A stretch of 64,000 bases of DNA from Latrodectus hesperus (GCA_037975125.1 CM075857.1:20472997-20536996); one strand, 5' to 3'. Shown: positions 12,489-27,594, numbered from the stretch's first letter. Notes: generated by a model not told the origin, from the letters alone. Numbers and translations are program-made.

Positions 12489-14299
12489 CTTAAGTCTATC
12501 GTAGAAAGTTTCGAATTTCGAAAGTCTTAAATGTCTATTAAAGTTTGAGGATAAATGAAAACATAATGGTTTTTGTAAATATCTTACAACTTCTAGCAAA
12601 ATTTAAACTCACTGTACTTAAATTGGTAATAATAATTTTACTTAGTTTATTTTCACTACAGAATAATACTATAGTTCAAAGTAATTTTAACATATTAATC
12701 ATTGACACATTTTTAAAATTGTAAAAGTCACTAGAAATGTTTAATGCAAAACACCCTTAAACCAACTTTTGTGATAACAATTGTAAATAGAATAATTAAT
12801 AAGTGAAAACCAAATTCACAAAGTAAAAGTCTTACACATCAATTATGAAAATTTACCCAGAAATCAAATTTCAATCACTAAAATAAATAACTATGTAAAA
12901 ATCTTATTTGATAATTGAAAAAGCAATAATTACTTATGACAAATATTACTTATGATAACATAATTTTATATATATACGTATATTCAATAAACTTAGTGAA
13001 CACTTTCGATTTCATTTTTAAATTGCAAAACAATTTACCAGTTTAAAACTCTTGTACCATTTATTCTGTTACAGTATACATCAATCAATAAAATATAATT
13101 TAAACTCAATTTTATATAAGTATTCAAACAGCAAATAACACCTATGAGTATTGTTTTCTATAATCGAAAGTAACTTCAATTATTCTAAAATGAATCATGT
13201 AAAAATAACACTATATAGATTTATATATTGATCAATAACACGAAATCATTCTAAATAAAACACTTAAAATATATTCAATATTCACAAGTTCTAGCAATAT
13301 TTAATTTATCAATTAAAATTCAATAATTAGAATGTATGTGAATACATTGAAAACTACATTACTTTCATGAAACAATCAATCATACATTCATTATATATTT
13401 GTGTTTCGTAAAACCTTTTTAATATTCTTTCAGAAATAAAATAATATACATTTATATATTTCAAATCGTGATGACAAAAAATCTATCCTTTCAAATAAAA
13501 AGAAAAAATCAAACAATTCTTAATTCCATGTGAAATAGGAAAAAAATACACATCTTAAGCTAATGCTATTTTCAAAGTTTTAATTTATTTATGTATTTTA
13601 GACTGAACGAAAACACAAATGTAAACATTACCAAGGATTTGGCAAATACAGTTTGATATCAAATAGAATATTTGTTCTAATTTAGAACACACACCATAAA
13701 TTAACAATTTCTGGTTTGCCGGGAAGGCTTCTAAAATACAGTTTCAACACAATAATATTAAAATGATTTATTTCAAATGCTATTCGAAATGAAGAAAGAA
13801 AAATAACTTTTTAGAACATTTTATTTTCAAGGACACTGTTCATTCAGAAAACGATGAGTAAGCTATCTCTTTCTTTTGTTTATGTCTATCACTAACTTTA
13901 GAAAAGAAAGCGAGTATCAAACTAAGCAATTAAATTTAGTTTTTTTTATTTTTTATTATTAAACTGTGATCAGCAATTTCAATAGTAGTTATGATTCCTT
14001 TTAAAATTGATCACACAAGTTAAATTATTTTATAATAACACTTTCAAATTTAGGAAAAAATATTAACATCACAGTACCTTTTAATGACTTTTGTTTTCGG
14101 GATGAAAACCAACTATACCTTGAAATCAGTTTTTCAGGATGAAAATGCTGTTCAAGTAACACAGGAAATGCAGGACTTACTATTCGATCATATACTCAGA
14201 GTAGTTTTGATTCGATTCGCCTGAAATAAAACATGAGCGAAGCTTTTGTTTTCGATAACTTAGAATAGGTCTCTGTTTGTAATAAAGGCTAAAATTTTG
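12489..14299 (-). other. Unusually long AT-rich leader of the Gypsy element
   Basis: About 1.8 kb separates the primer binding site from the gag start, eight times the LTR length. It is about as AT-rich as host intergenic DNA and has no open frame of note. It may be an internal insertion, a packaging or ribosome-entry region, or captured flank. It has no clear target duplication that would show a later insertion. Confidence 0.7.
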
Positions 14300-14317
14300 A
14301 AAAGCGGTTGGGCGCCA
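14300..14317 (-). promoter_or_regulatory. Primer binding site (tRNA-Lys type)
   Basis: On the element's strand TGGCGCCCAAC begins 2-3 bases inside the 5' LTR. It fits the 3' end of an animal tRNA-Lys (CUU type); the match decays after about 11 bases. Confidence 0.8.
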
Positions 14318-14319
14318 AT

Positions 14320-14539
14320 GTGTCCGGTGGTTGTGGGTATAATCAAAACAGCCTTTAGTGTAACAATAATTTAATCATTCAAAGTTTAGTTACACACAAT
14401 ACAAACAGAAACACAAAATGAAAAGGATGAGTAATGCACATGTTGCGAGTTCGAAAACAATAGCCTAACTGATTGTCTTTCCTTCTCCCCGCCAGGGGCG
14501 CTCTCGGAAAGGAAGAGAGAGAGAGAGTGAAGTGTCACA
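14320..14539 (-). repeat. 5' LTR of the Gypsy element
   Basis: About 220 bp and nearly identical to the 3' LTR. The only differences seen are around 14430 (GAGTAATGC versus GATTAAATGC in the other copy). Confidence 0.95.
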
Positions 14540-15192
14540 AGTGTTAATATAATCATTGATATTCCTATATTAAATTAAAGAATGCAGCAATGGAATACAT
14601 TCATTCAGCACTGATCTAGTAATCCTCCGAAATATGAATATTTTAAATTATTATAGGGTAATATAAAATATTCCAGATAGAATACATAAATAATCTTTTA
14701 TTTCGAGACACTATTGTGTTATTGGGGGCAGTTTAATATGCAGTGCAAACAAAGAAACGTAGGCGAAGCAGAATTAAATATTGGCTACCACCATGAAGGG
14801 GAGCAGAAATTACAATAATAGCGTGATTGTTATTCGAACACTATATCATCAACGTCGTTAAACACAGACAGGAAATATCCTAATCATACATTTCGAAGAT
14901 CAATGAAATATTTCTTCTGTTTCTGATATTTTCAGGTCAACCACAATGTGACCTTGTTTCTATTTAAAAATTCGCTCTCGATTTTGCAACGAATTCAAAT
15001 TTTACTGAATGTGTTAGTCGGTAAGAGAAACTGAGGTTATATAGCTCTGAATACAGCTCAAATAAGCACAAAATATAGAAAATTTTAGTGGTGTTTCTGT
15101 GACTGAAATGTATTTTTCAGTTATTTTATTTAAGTTGTTTACGAATCTTTTATTGGAATAAGAATTGAAAATAGCATTTATAAATTGCAATT

Positions 15193-15248
15193 TAAGAATA
15201 ATTGCTAAAATAATAAACTATCATAATTTGTTTTAGCAATTATTCTTA
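15193..15248. repeat. 18-bp perfect inverted repeat
   Basis: Arms 15193-15210 and 15231-15248 are exact reverse complements with a 20-base spacer. Either strand of RNA could form a hairpin. There is no flanking TIR element or promoter. Confidence 0.8.
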
Positions 15249-15334
15249 ATCTAAAGACAAAATGAATGTATATAAAAATGATTTACAATTATTTGTGTCC
15301 AAACAATTTATAAATTTATAATTATCTTAAATTA

Positions 15335-15379
15335 ATATATATATTATATATAAATATATAATATATATATTATATATAA

Positions 15380-15432
<53 letters not shown>
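15335..15432. repeat. Compound TA/TATATAA microsatellite
   Basis: Irregular TATATAAATATAA-type units pass into a pure TA run from about 15384. Confidence 0.9.
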
Positions 15433-15438
<6 letters not shown>

Positions 15439-15861
15439 TATTTATAGTAATTTTGTTTATCACAAAGGAGCATAAGCGATATCAAGAAAATTAATTAATT
15501 TAATTTTATGAGAAAATTTTCACAATGACGCTTGAAAAAGAATTATCTGAACGAAAAGCTCAAACATTTGTTTACTATAACTTTGGAAAATTATGAATTG
15601 ACATTAATAATCTCATATTCTATAATCTATTATTCATAATATTTATTTAAGTGTAGATTTTATAGAAAATATTGAGGATCTTTCAGAGTAAATGATCAGT
15701 TCACGATAATAGATCAATTGTCAGACTTGCGACTAAAAGAGAATTTATCTATTCATAAAATTATCTGGTGTTCTTTAAGATTAATTTCAAAAATTACTCT
15801 CTAGAAACTAAAACCAAGGCTATAAAAGCATCATAAAGAAATGAGGCTGAAATGAGAAAGA

Positions 15862-16015
15862 GATCAAGAAAAAAATTATTTATTGAAATAAAGAGGTTAA
15901 AGTTAGAGGGATCAAGAGAAAAGTTATTGATTAAAATAAAGAGGATCAAGAGAAAAGTTATTTATTAAAATAAAAAGGTTGAAGTGAATTAGAGATCACG
16001 AGAAAAACTATTTTT
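15862..16015 (+). repeat. Four-copy short tandem repeat
   Basis: Units starting GATCAAGA or GATCACGA occur at 15862, 15910, 15944 and 15994. Each continues GAAAAGTTATT...AAATAAA; unit lengths are 48, 34 and 50 bp, with diverged copies. Confidence 0.8.
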
Positions 16016-17869
16016 CAGTGTAAGAAAATCCAATTTGAATGGCCCGAACAGTCACATTTATCTCTAACATTATATATGAACATACCTTGGAGTTTTCTTC
16101 AGTTTGATGTTGGTTAATAGGTTTTGTGACTGTGTGGGAAATTTATGTATATGAGATGAAAATAATTATTTTTTTCTGCAGAAAATTTTAGGAAAAATTG
16201 AGTATATTTGTTGGGAACAAATTTTTTATTACCCTATACTTTTTTGTTCACTTTTAGGATGATCAAGCAAGAAAATTTTAATAAGTTCTACTAGTTTATA
16301 TCTACTAGATATAGGTTTCGTCAACTAAACAGAATCGAATCAACTGCGGTGTCTCACCAATAAATGAACGTCTTCCAGACCACATGAATTCCATAGAAAA
16401 CTTATCGAAGCATTGACTCATCCAATATATGTAAAGAACCATCGTAATGATTCTGTATACAAATTAGAAGTAGTTATCAGGATGAATGGAACAAAATTAA
16501 TAAATCTTTGTTCGAGAAAACCTGGTTACTTCAATGAAAAATCGAGTTCTTGAAATGATCCCAAAAAATGATGAATGAATATCTTTTTAGTTTTCTAAAA
16601 AAAGTTTTAAGTCCTGTATAATTTAGAGAAAAATGTACTTATGTTTAATATTTATAATTTAGGGATAAATATTTAGAACTATTTTAAAAGTGTCGACAAA
16701 ATATTTTAAATTTCCTCTAAAAATATGTTATGTATATCCTAATAAATATTATATTTCTTTTATATACTATAACGTGGTTTAAAAATTTACATTTCTTATA
16801 TTTACATATAATACTTTTAGAGTTTTTTATATATTTACATATTAAAATCCCAAACAAAACACAGTGGTATTTTTTGTAATGCACTATAACTGAAATGTAC
16901 ATTGTAATTTTGTAACACAGTGTAGTATCTTTTATATCGGATTAGTGAATTTGCATTGTTTGCATTAGAAATTTACTATTTTTATGCATTTTTTGAAATA
17001 TGTATATTTATAGTATATCTTTACTGCATATTTGATGTAACGAAATGAACGTTGAAATAAAGATTTTCAATGATTTACTTGAAATCAAATATTTAATGTT
17101 CAGATAAATGTAATACATATCTCTCATTGTATTGTGTCTATACTAGGAATTTGTTTTAGGACAAAAAGAAAAAAGAATTCGCTTTGTATACTTCTACGAC
17201 GCTTTATATATTTTTAAAAAATACAATACATTCGGAAATTATTATTAAGAAAACTGACATCCTAAATATAATGTTTTATACTGGAAATTCAGATTAATGA
17301 TTGAAATCAAGTTAAATTTAACTATTATCTTAATATTTATTATCAGTATTAAATATTGTAATTAAAACATCAATAACCCTTATTTTATAATGCAGTATAT
17401 AAAGCATACAATTCAAAGTTTGTGCTTTTATTAGGCTATCAAAAATTATTACTTGTTTATTTATAGTTTTTAATATTTTATTATTGGTTATCACAATTTA
17501 GTAAACAATGATTGGTCGAAAAAATGATTGAGATAAAAATACATGTACTTTGTTTCATTTCCTTATTATTCTAAAATCTTATGAAAGAAAATTTCTTAAG
17601 GAATATGAAATTTCAGAGGAATATGAGAGGAAGAAAAACTGTCCCAAGAAATACACTGTGTGTAATTTTTGAAATGACCTTTTACATGTTTAAAAGTTGA
17701 GTTTTTAGTACCGAGGTGTTTTTACTGATGCGTTATTTGATTTGTACTTAAAAAATATTCTGTAGTTTGCATAGTGGGTGGAAAAGACTTAGAATTCTGA
17801 GAAAATATCGGAATATCAGAATTCAGTTTTCTGAAATTATACCTCGAAGTAAATGGAGTGTAAGGCAAC

Positions 17870-18460
17870 AAAATATCGTTACAAATTTCTAAATATTACT
17901 TTTATTTATCTTAAAATATCTTAGAGGGATCAAAAATATTGATTTTGAGCAAAAATCGCTCTATTTAGGTATATTCAACGTGAAAACGGCATTTCTAGTA
18001 ATTTGACGATTTGGCTACATTTTGGTGAGATTCTTGGCGACTTGGCGAGCACTTGGCAAAAAATAAATATTACTGGAAAATTCCATCACTGGAGCTCTAG
18101 AATCAATATCAAGTGAGATAGTGTAAAACCTTCCAGAAACCTTGGTGAATTTTAGAATTTTGCACAAAGTCAAGTATAAAACCTCTGCTCGGCAAAGAAG
18201 GATTTAGTGAAGACGATCAGTCTGGAATGCGAGTCTAATGCATGGAAACTGTTATCTGTCTCAGGTATTAGAGACATCTGTGTTCGGAAATTGCTTCCTG
18301 TGTTATTGGCTGAATTAGAACTGTGTAACAGGGATTTCTTCAGTTGGAATTTCCTGTATCTTGTAGAAAATGCTATGAATAAAAGTTGTGATCTTCAAGA
18401 GATTGTTTTATTGAATTTCAACCAACACGAATCCCGAAGTGCAGTATTATATGTAAGCGA
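17870..18460 (+). mobile_element. Possible solo LTR or LTR-like remnant
   Basis: This moderate-GC block has, in order, repeated TTGGCGA words (about 18005-18055), a TATAAAA box (about 18175) and an AATAAAAG polyadenylation-like signal (about 18377). That order fits U3-R-U5 of an LTR. The overlapping 96-codon frame (18207-18497) begins at GTG and resembles no known protein. There is no second copy in the window and the ends are not defined. A host promoter remains possible. Confidence 0.3.
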
Positions 18461-18863
18461 CTATGTAGAGCTTAGACAATTTAAGACAAAAACTTAGACC
18501 ATAGTTTGCTAATATTTTTTTAATTTAGATAATAAAATAACCAGGTTGTGAAAGCTTCGCAAAATGTAAATTTTACTGCAAATTTAAAATTTAAAATGCA
18601 TTTTTCAATCATTCAATATATTTCCACGTGATTGCAATATTCTTTATAGTATTGTGTGAGAATTATATAAACGGATTTCTATCAGTACTTAAATACAAAA
18701 ACATTCGTGAATCAAAGAACAGTTTCTGCATTTCTCACATAATTCGCTTTCAATTGATTTTTTCATTTATTTCATTTTTTAACAGGTATAGAGAGTATCG
18801 CAAGAAATGGAACAAGATTTTGTATTTTGAACTATGATGATCATGGCGTTGCTATTTGCATTT

Positions 18864-19200
18864 TAAATGAGTTGCTGTTGTTGTTGACTTATTCCCCTCG
18901 ACATAGCGGCAGACTAGTCCAGGTACATGAGCCCAAAGGTCTTCAGATAATCATAAACCAGAATAGGAATGAGAAGTATATCCTTCCTGTCAAGATCCGC
19001 ACAGTGGTCTGGAGAGGCCTGCACGAAGCTCATGACAAAATGAAAAGTAGAATAGCTTTTGAAGCTCGGAGACCTGGAGAACCCGAAAATAGAATGTTGA
19101 TTTAGCTCCTTCACCTGTAAACCTTACTACACACCGGCTACAAGAGAACACTTTGAGGTGGCTTTCAGGACATGAAGGGAACATATACATTAGGGATGTG
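18864..19200 (-). mobile_element. Non-LTR retrotransposon 3' fragment
   Basis: Minus-strand frames contain the LINE C-terminal domain: QASPDHC, then LDRKDILLIPILVYDYL, then FGLMYLD and a stop, followed by a 3' UTR ending GGAATAAGTCAACAACAAC. It belongs with the LINE at 2327-3027, sharing domain order and the (CAA)n tail. A small deletion after SPDHC removes the expected second cysteine region. It is 5'-truncated and degenerate. Confidence 0.8.
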
Positions 19201-19574
19201 CTGATGTTGATGTTTTTTTCTACCAAAAATAGCAATTTATATGCAAAAGCTTTCATCAATTGATGATAGTACAGCATCATCATCAGTAGCAGCACTGGAC
19301 CGACAGTCCTTTCTGGATCTGGGCCTTCTTAAGATTTTCCCATTCTGCACTTTTCCCAACATTTTACTTCCAGTCCTTTTATTTTATGATGCCAAAGCCC
19401 TCATTCACACAATGTTGTGTACAGGAAACAAAACTCCAAATTAATAAACTCATTAATGGAATGTTTTCTTTCAGTGGATCCTCAGTCACTGAAATATACC
19501 TGACAATCAAAGGGTTGGCAAAACATGGGTGCTGGCCTCCATAAATTTTTTTGCCACACAATCAAATTTCCTCC

Positions 19575-19900
19575 AAAATTGAAAAAGCCACAAGTACCAA
19601 TGTCAAAAACAGCTATAATGTGGAAGCTAAGGAAAAGTTGTGGTCCAGTCTTATTCACAGTCCTATTCCTATGGACCTCCCACGACAAATCTTTTGTGGA
19701 AATTTTTGAATCATAAATGGACATGACTGTCTTTAAGATCATCTTCACCGTATAAGTATTCTTAACTCTCCTGACTGCCCCCTATGTTCCACAGGAGAGG
19801 CTGTGAATTTTAGACATTTGACCGTTCGCCCATCTCTAAACAACATCAACTCTCTTAAACTTGACAACTATCATATGAAGGTTTTTTTGTACTGGGCTGT
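19575..19900 (+). mobile_element. Non-LTR retrotransposon C-terminal fragment (second lineage)
   Basis: Plus-strand translation gives the terminal cysteine/histidine domain: GHDCL, then HLHRISILNSPDCPLCSTGE, then FRHL. Upstream is the usual tryptophan/proline linker (LWSSL...IPMDLPRQIF). A stop interrupts the frame between them. The domain type differs from the minus-strand LINE just to its left, so two lineages lie back to back. Confidence 0.75.
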
Positions 19901-20199
19901 GTGCTAGAGAGAAAATGGCCGATGTGACCAACTCCCAGACGTAGGAATAAAGAAAACAATATTTCCATATCTTTTTGGACTTTTAGCAAGACATCCCTTT
20001 CTGGCCTTGGGGCTTCTTCAGAAGATTTTTATTATTCGGCCCTTCTCCCAGAAATTGGTTTCTAACAATTGATATTATACTATTTATTAATAATGATAAT
20101 ATTAATATGGTTTCATTAGTAAAGATAACAAAGTTGTATAACAAGACAGCACTAAGTACAGTCTAACAGATAAATGCTATTTTAACATCCATAATATAA

Positions 20200-20899
20200 T
20201 ACCTTGGCTTTGTGGTAGGCCACTTTTATTCAAAGAAAAAGTCCTGGATTTTATCCCGTCCATTGTTGAGCAATGGGAGATGTATGTTATTCTTCAACCT
20301 TCAACTTATGAATTCGATCCCCATCTAGGAAGTCCCCCAGTTTTTAACATACCCAATGGTTATTAAAGTACCTTACAACCGCCTACGCTGATGTATTAAG
20401 CGATGTCAAATCATACACAATTTTGAGTTGATCATGGCCTAGTGTTGTTGGACAATGATCTCTAAAGAGAAAGGTCCAGGGCTTCTTGATCCCAACAATT
20501 GTTTAAAAATGGAAAACGGATGTTGCGCTTCTGTTATCCTCCGGAATAAATGCTTAGGAGTTTTCTCGGTTTTCTTTCTAGCAATACGTGAATACGGTCC
20601 AATATCTCTGAAATGTTCAGAAGGCAATTTACATCGTGGCCATTAAAATGGCTCAAATGATCTGCATGGCCTTAGGCAGTGCACTACTCGGTGACAGAAC
20701 ATCCATGACATATTACTCATTCCTTTATGGGAAAGCGTTTTCGTTGAAACTCGGAAAACTCCTAAGTACACACTCCGACAGAAAAACGTATAAATATCAG
20801 AAACATATGATTATTTTAACAATGGCTCCATGAAACCCTTTTAATATAAACACCACGGTCCTGTCAAGAGACCATTATGAACTATTAGTAGTACAATTT

Positions 20900-20900
<1 letters not shown>
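20200..20900. other. Mosaic of degraded repeats
   Basis: Moderate-GC sequence with tRNA-like phrases (TGGCTTTGTGGTAGGCC near 20212 and TGGCCTAGTGTTG near 20437) but no matching intact B box. It is possibly two decayed SINEs. No gene was recognised. Confidence 0.3.

Positions 20901-23629
<2,729 letters not shown>

Positions 23630-23698
<69 letters not shown>
23630..23698. repeat. Compound (TA)n(TG)n microsatellite
   Basis: A short TA run passes into a pure TG run of nearly 60 bp. Confidence 0.97.
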
Positions 23699-23701
<3 letters not shown>

Positions 23702-24439
23702 CAATATGTAGACGCAAGAAAAGAGTACACAATGATGTAAGCATTTCTATCATTTTGATTAATTAAAATAAATGAGGGATCTTTAAAAAATATTTTAAGT
23801 TAAAAAGAGATCTATTTTTTTATGTTAATTAATAATTTAATGTATTTTTAAATAAATATATATGCTATCTATTTCAATGGTACAAAATGCGTAACAGTAA
23901 AAGCCCGAAGTTTGGAAAATCATAGGTTTTATTGGTAAAACCTAGCTTTTGCGAAAGTGATTTGGTAATAATCCGAAATATGTTGTAATATGATTCCATT
24001 AGCCTAAGTAAACCTTTGTTGTAATACCTTGAAGGAGTTACCAATGTATTTCTGTAAAAGTTCGACACTAGGGATTTAAATTGAACCTTTGTTGTTGAAT
24101 TTTTTTACCTGCCACTCCTTAAGTGTGCCATTTGCAGTCCAACTTAGAAAAATTTCAAACAAGCAACTGTGATCTGAAGCAGAAGTAGCCTGTTCCCATT
24201 TTAACATATTTTGCGCTTTTCATTTTGACAAAAAGAAATAAGTGGTGTTATACAGAAAAAATTGAAGGACATTTTGTTTGAATTTATGAAAAAAAATCAA
24301 GCACAATTGTTTTCTCTTCACACAATTTAATTCTTTCACTATCTTTAATACATTCAGTGGAAGAAGCAAAATATGTGTGAAGGAAAAACAAAATTTCATT
24401 ACACAAATTTGAGAACAAATTTTTAGCAACACTAAATCC

Positions 24440-24605
24440 GTATTATGCTACAATTGATGAACTCTTCAATGTCATACAAGATGTTCATATTGCAGTTGAC
24501 CATGGCAGAAGAACCAGAAGGATTAAAGAATTGAGTTACAAGTGCAAGAGAATAACAGAATCTATTGTTTCGTATTTCAGAGTAAGTGCACCATATTATT
24601 TTTTT
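24440..24605 (+). pseudogene. Fragment of a retroviral-type integrase zinc finger
   Basis: The plus-strand frame reads IDELFNVIQDVHIAVDHGRR, then RIKELSYKCKRITESIVSYF. This is the pattern of the H2C2 integrase finger found in KRBA2/SCAND3-like and Gypsy-type integrases (DE-LFDVI..AH...GHGGR...KEL...YKNIT). The downstream Cys-x-x-Cys is replaced by S-A-P-Y. Stops surround it. It is a scrap of an old element, not a working gene. Confidence 0.5.
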
Positions 24606-24799
24606 ATTTCGGAAAACAAAAATATTTCCCTGTGCACCAAGGAATACCACACAGGGCCCGAAGGTACAACAATTGTACTACAAAACAAATCCAAATAATA
24701 CATGAGATGAAAAAAAAAATAATAATAAAAGAAGGCAGAGAAAAAAAAGAGATATAAAAATGAATTAGATAACAGCATGGATAAATTTTACAAAAAATT

Positions 24800-25165
24800 C
24801 AAAATTCTCTTTCTTTACTAGGTCCACCATAATCGGGGGCCACCTGTTATTTAAGTCTTTACAAAGCTCGTTTCTTTTATCTGAAACAGATGGGCATTCA
24901 AGAAGAATGTGTGAGAAGGGTTGTCACTCCCAGAGTTGCACTTGCACACCTCACTGTTTTTAATGTGGAAATGGTGTAGGTAACTATTGAATTTCCCATG
25001 TCCAGTGAGGAATTGCGTAATTTTAAAGTCAGTGTAAAACCAGTAGTTCTTAATTCTGCATTGAACTGAAGGGAAAAAATATTTGGTCCACTTACAATTA
25101 GGAGAGGAAATGAATCCTGAGTTCCATTCTGTGATAATCTTCTTTTTGGTAGTGGTGTACACCAT
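24800..25165 (-). mobile_element. Non-LTR retrotransposon C-terminal fragment (R1/Jockey-like)
   Basis: The minus-strand frame of about 104 codons contains FLTGHGKFNSYLHHF, then a Cys-x-Cys pair (CKCNSGSDNPSHTFF). This is the terminal LTGHG...YL...C.C...H domain of R1/Jockey-type elements. The cysteine expected a few residues after the histidine is Asn-Ala-His here. It is a third non-LTR lineage in the window, truncated on both sides. Confidence 0.85.
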
Positions 25166-26840
25166 ATTAGAAAAAACAAAAAATAGTGGGAAAAATTTTT
25201 AATCAAACTAATTGTTCATAGAATTCTCGATAACAAGACAACCTAAAACGATATGCTGTCTAATTTTGATCTTGATATAAAATTCATTTTAGTGTATCTA
25301 GAACATCTTATAAAATTCGCCTCTTACTGAAGTTTACCCATAGTAAAACAGGTGAAATAAAGCAGCATATCATCTTCTGGATATTTTCACAAGTTTTGAA
25401 GCCCTGAAAATTGTCCATTCCGATAATTTTGCAGCCAAATCGTAAAATAGGTTATGAGGAGAATAATATAGAAATATTTCATGATGAACTGTGGTATTGT
25501 CTATTGCAAAGTCCCCTTGAACGTGCGCTCCAAAAAGTTGAGAATATGTTGGGAATATGGATGAAAATAAGTAAAACAGAAAAATGGTCGGAAGTATTAA
25601 AATTTGTTGAAGCATTGAAAGATAAAGAATAAATAAAATTATTTATTTGATCTTGAAGAAGCGAATTTATTAAAATAAAAGTTAAATGACTTTCGCATTC
25701 TAAACATTCTTATTTGTATAAATACTTATGTTTGTAGTTGAAAACCAAAAGCTTTTTCAATATTGCTGTAAAATGCCACACACACACACAATGTCTGGGA
25801 AATGTCTATATTTTCCAGTGAAAGCGAACACTTACATTCTCATTTACAACTGAATATTCACATTTAGATCCCTCATTTACAGAGGTAAATACCAACATAT
25901 TATGATGATCACTCGAATGCATTTGAATTCAGATATTCGTTTTCACCATTGTAGTCAATATGCATAAATGCTTACCGAAGGAGAGATAAATGTATACCAT
26001 ATTTAACAGACAATTCAGGACGTTAGCAAACTTAAAAGTTTGCAGTGAGGTGTTTACTTCCAGTTTGAAGTTAAAAAATATTCTACTAAGCTTATAAAAT
26101 AAGTGGAAAATGCGTAAAAGTTGGGAAAAATACCCTCAGTGATATCAAGTTTCAAAGATGCAATAAAATTTATAAATAACTCCAGGTGAAAATGGTAGGA
26201 AAATGATAAATGTGTGATGAGGACTTGATAGATTCGAATTATTTAGACTCGAGTTCAGATCAGGATTTGTTAAAAAAAATTTTTTCAGATAGTGAAAAGA
26301 ATCAGATTTCGTAGACTTCTCATCGTGTGCATTTATTTTTTTGTCTTTGCACCAGTATATTTCTTTTTACCTATCCCATAGTTTAGCTCTATCATTTAGG
26401 TGAATAGTGCCGTGTTGAAGTCTGTAATTTAGAAGCAAGTCAAAGAACTTCTATATTTGACATCTAATTATTTTTGTTAACATATATAAAAATAAAATAT
26501 TTTCTTTTCTCATTCAATACGCTACTTCGCTGTTGTAATATTCTTTATACAGTAGACGATTGTTTTGATGAACCAATAAAACAATTCGTAAAATAGAGGA
26601 AATAATGTATTAGATTATTAAGATTTGATTTTTTTACCAAACTACTTTACTTTCATAAATAAAATACCATTAAAAAGAATTACTTAAAATGCACTATAAG
26701 AAACACATGCAAAATACGATTCATATATATTAAAATGACACTTGCTTTCATTTTATTGATTGTATTTCATGATACAAATTTTTAAAGCTCAAAAGATGTC
26801 TTGCTTTAAATTTTTAGTCAACCGTCTGATTCTTGGAAAT
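25166..26840. other. AT-rich intergenic sequence
   Basis: No gene supported. A 73-codon plus frame at 25411-25632 lacks motifs and splice context. A short piece near 26415-26440 resembles the right part of the SINE at 52700-52990. Confidence 0.5.
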
Positions 26841-26848
26841 CTTTAATG

Positions 26849-27594
26849 GGCAGAGGTGCCGTATAATCCAGAAAGCCAAATTCTGAGTTTAAAGGGGTTT
26901 TTTTTTTTTTTTTTTTTGTGGATTTACTTTTTTATCTGGCATCCTGATTTTTATTACGTCATACAGATGAAGACCAATAAGAATTATGTTGAAAATTAAT
27001 TTTTGACAACCCTGGCGTTTACATCATCGCGACTAGATTCAGAACATTTTGTTTCATTTTCGCATTTTATTAGAATTTTTTGCGAGATAACTTCGTAAGA
27101 ATTTTTTAGTGTGTTTTGTAATTTGCTGGACATTTTGGATACTTAAATTCCAGGTTGTATTGCTCTTTTTCATTACAATTAAATAATCATTTTTGCATTC
27201 TGCATTTATTTTTTTTCAGCATTTGTCAAAATTGTTGAGTTTAATTATGTCTGTAGCTCAAAATATCGTTTTAAAATACCAAGTTATTCTTAGTTCTGAA
27301 TTGACGTTCAATTTCTCCGATGGTAAGTAATTTCGGAAACGAATACGAAAAAGAAAAATATTCGTATTTTCTAATGTTTCATTTTTTTTAAATCTTATTA
27401 TTTCAAAAATATATATTCACACTCTTTATTTATCAGGTTTAAATTTAATATTTATATTATGTAAAGTTTTTCAAAAACGAATTTACTACCCACAATTACA
27501 ACATATTTACGCGGCATTACGTCATTTTGGCAACATTTCTTCGTCGCCAAAAAAATTCAAAATTTGAGATCCTTGATCATACGGCACCTGTGCC
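26849..27594. mobile_element. hAT-like non-autonomous DNA transposon, long form
   Basis: Ends match as inverted repeats (GGCAGAGGTGCCGTATAATC left; the reverse complement of the right end reads GGCACAGGTGCCGTATGATC). The flanks are CTTTAATG (26841-26848) and CTTTAATT (27595-27602), an 8-bp target duplication with one mismatch, as expected for hAT. Both termini match the 255-bp element at 47149-47403, but this copy has several hundred extra internal bases and a T-run near 26898. No transposase frame. Confidence 0.85.

Larger units (their letters stand above)
7661..14539 (-). mobile_element. Ty3/Gypsy LTR retrotransposon, near-intact
   Basis: A complete element of about 6.9 kb on the minus strand, in the order 5' LTR (14320-14539), Lys-type primer binding site, long AT-rich leader, gag, pol (protease, RT, RNase H, integrase), polypurine tract, 3' LTR (7661-7881). 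The two LTRs differ by about one substitution and one single-base indel, so the insertion is recent. AGTGT precedes the left LTR (7656-7660) and follows the right LTR (14540-14544), consistent with a 5-bp target-site duplication; the ends are uncertain by one base. There is no env-like frame. All main catalytic motifs are present, but the gag-type zinc knuckle lacks its histidine. Confidence 0.95.
14540..17860. other. AT-rich intergenic sequence with short repeats
   Basis: No gene was recognised. It contains a hairpin (15193-15248), an AT-rich microsatellite cluster (about 15335-15432) and a short tandem array (15862-16015), listed separately. Confidence 0.6.
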
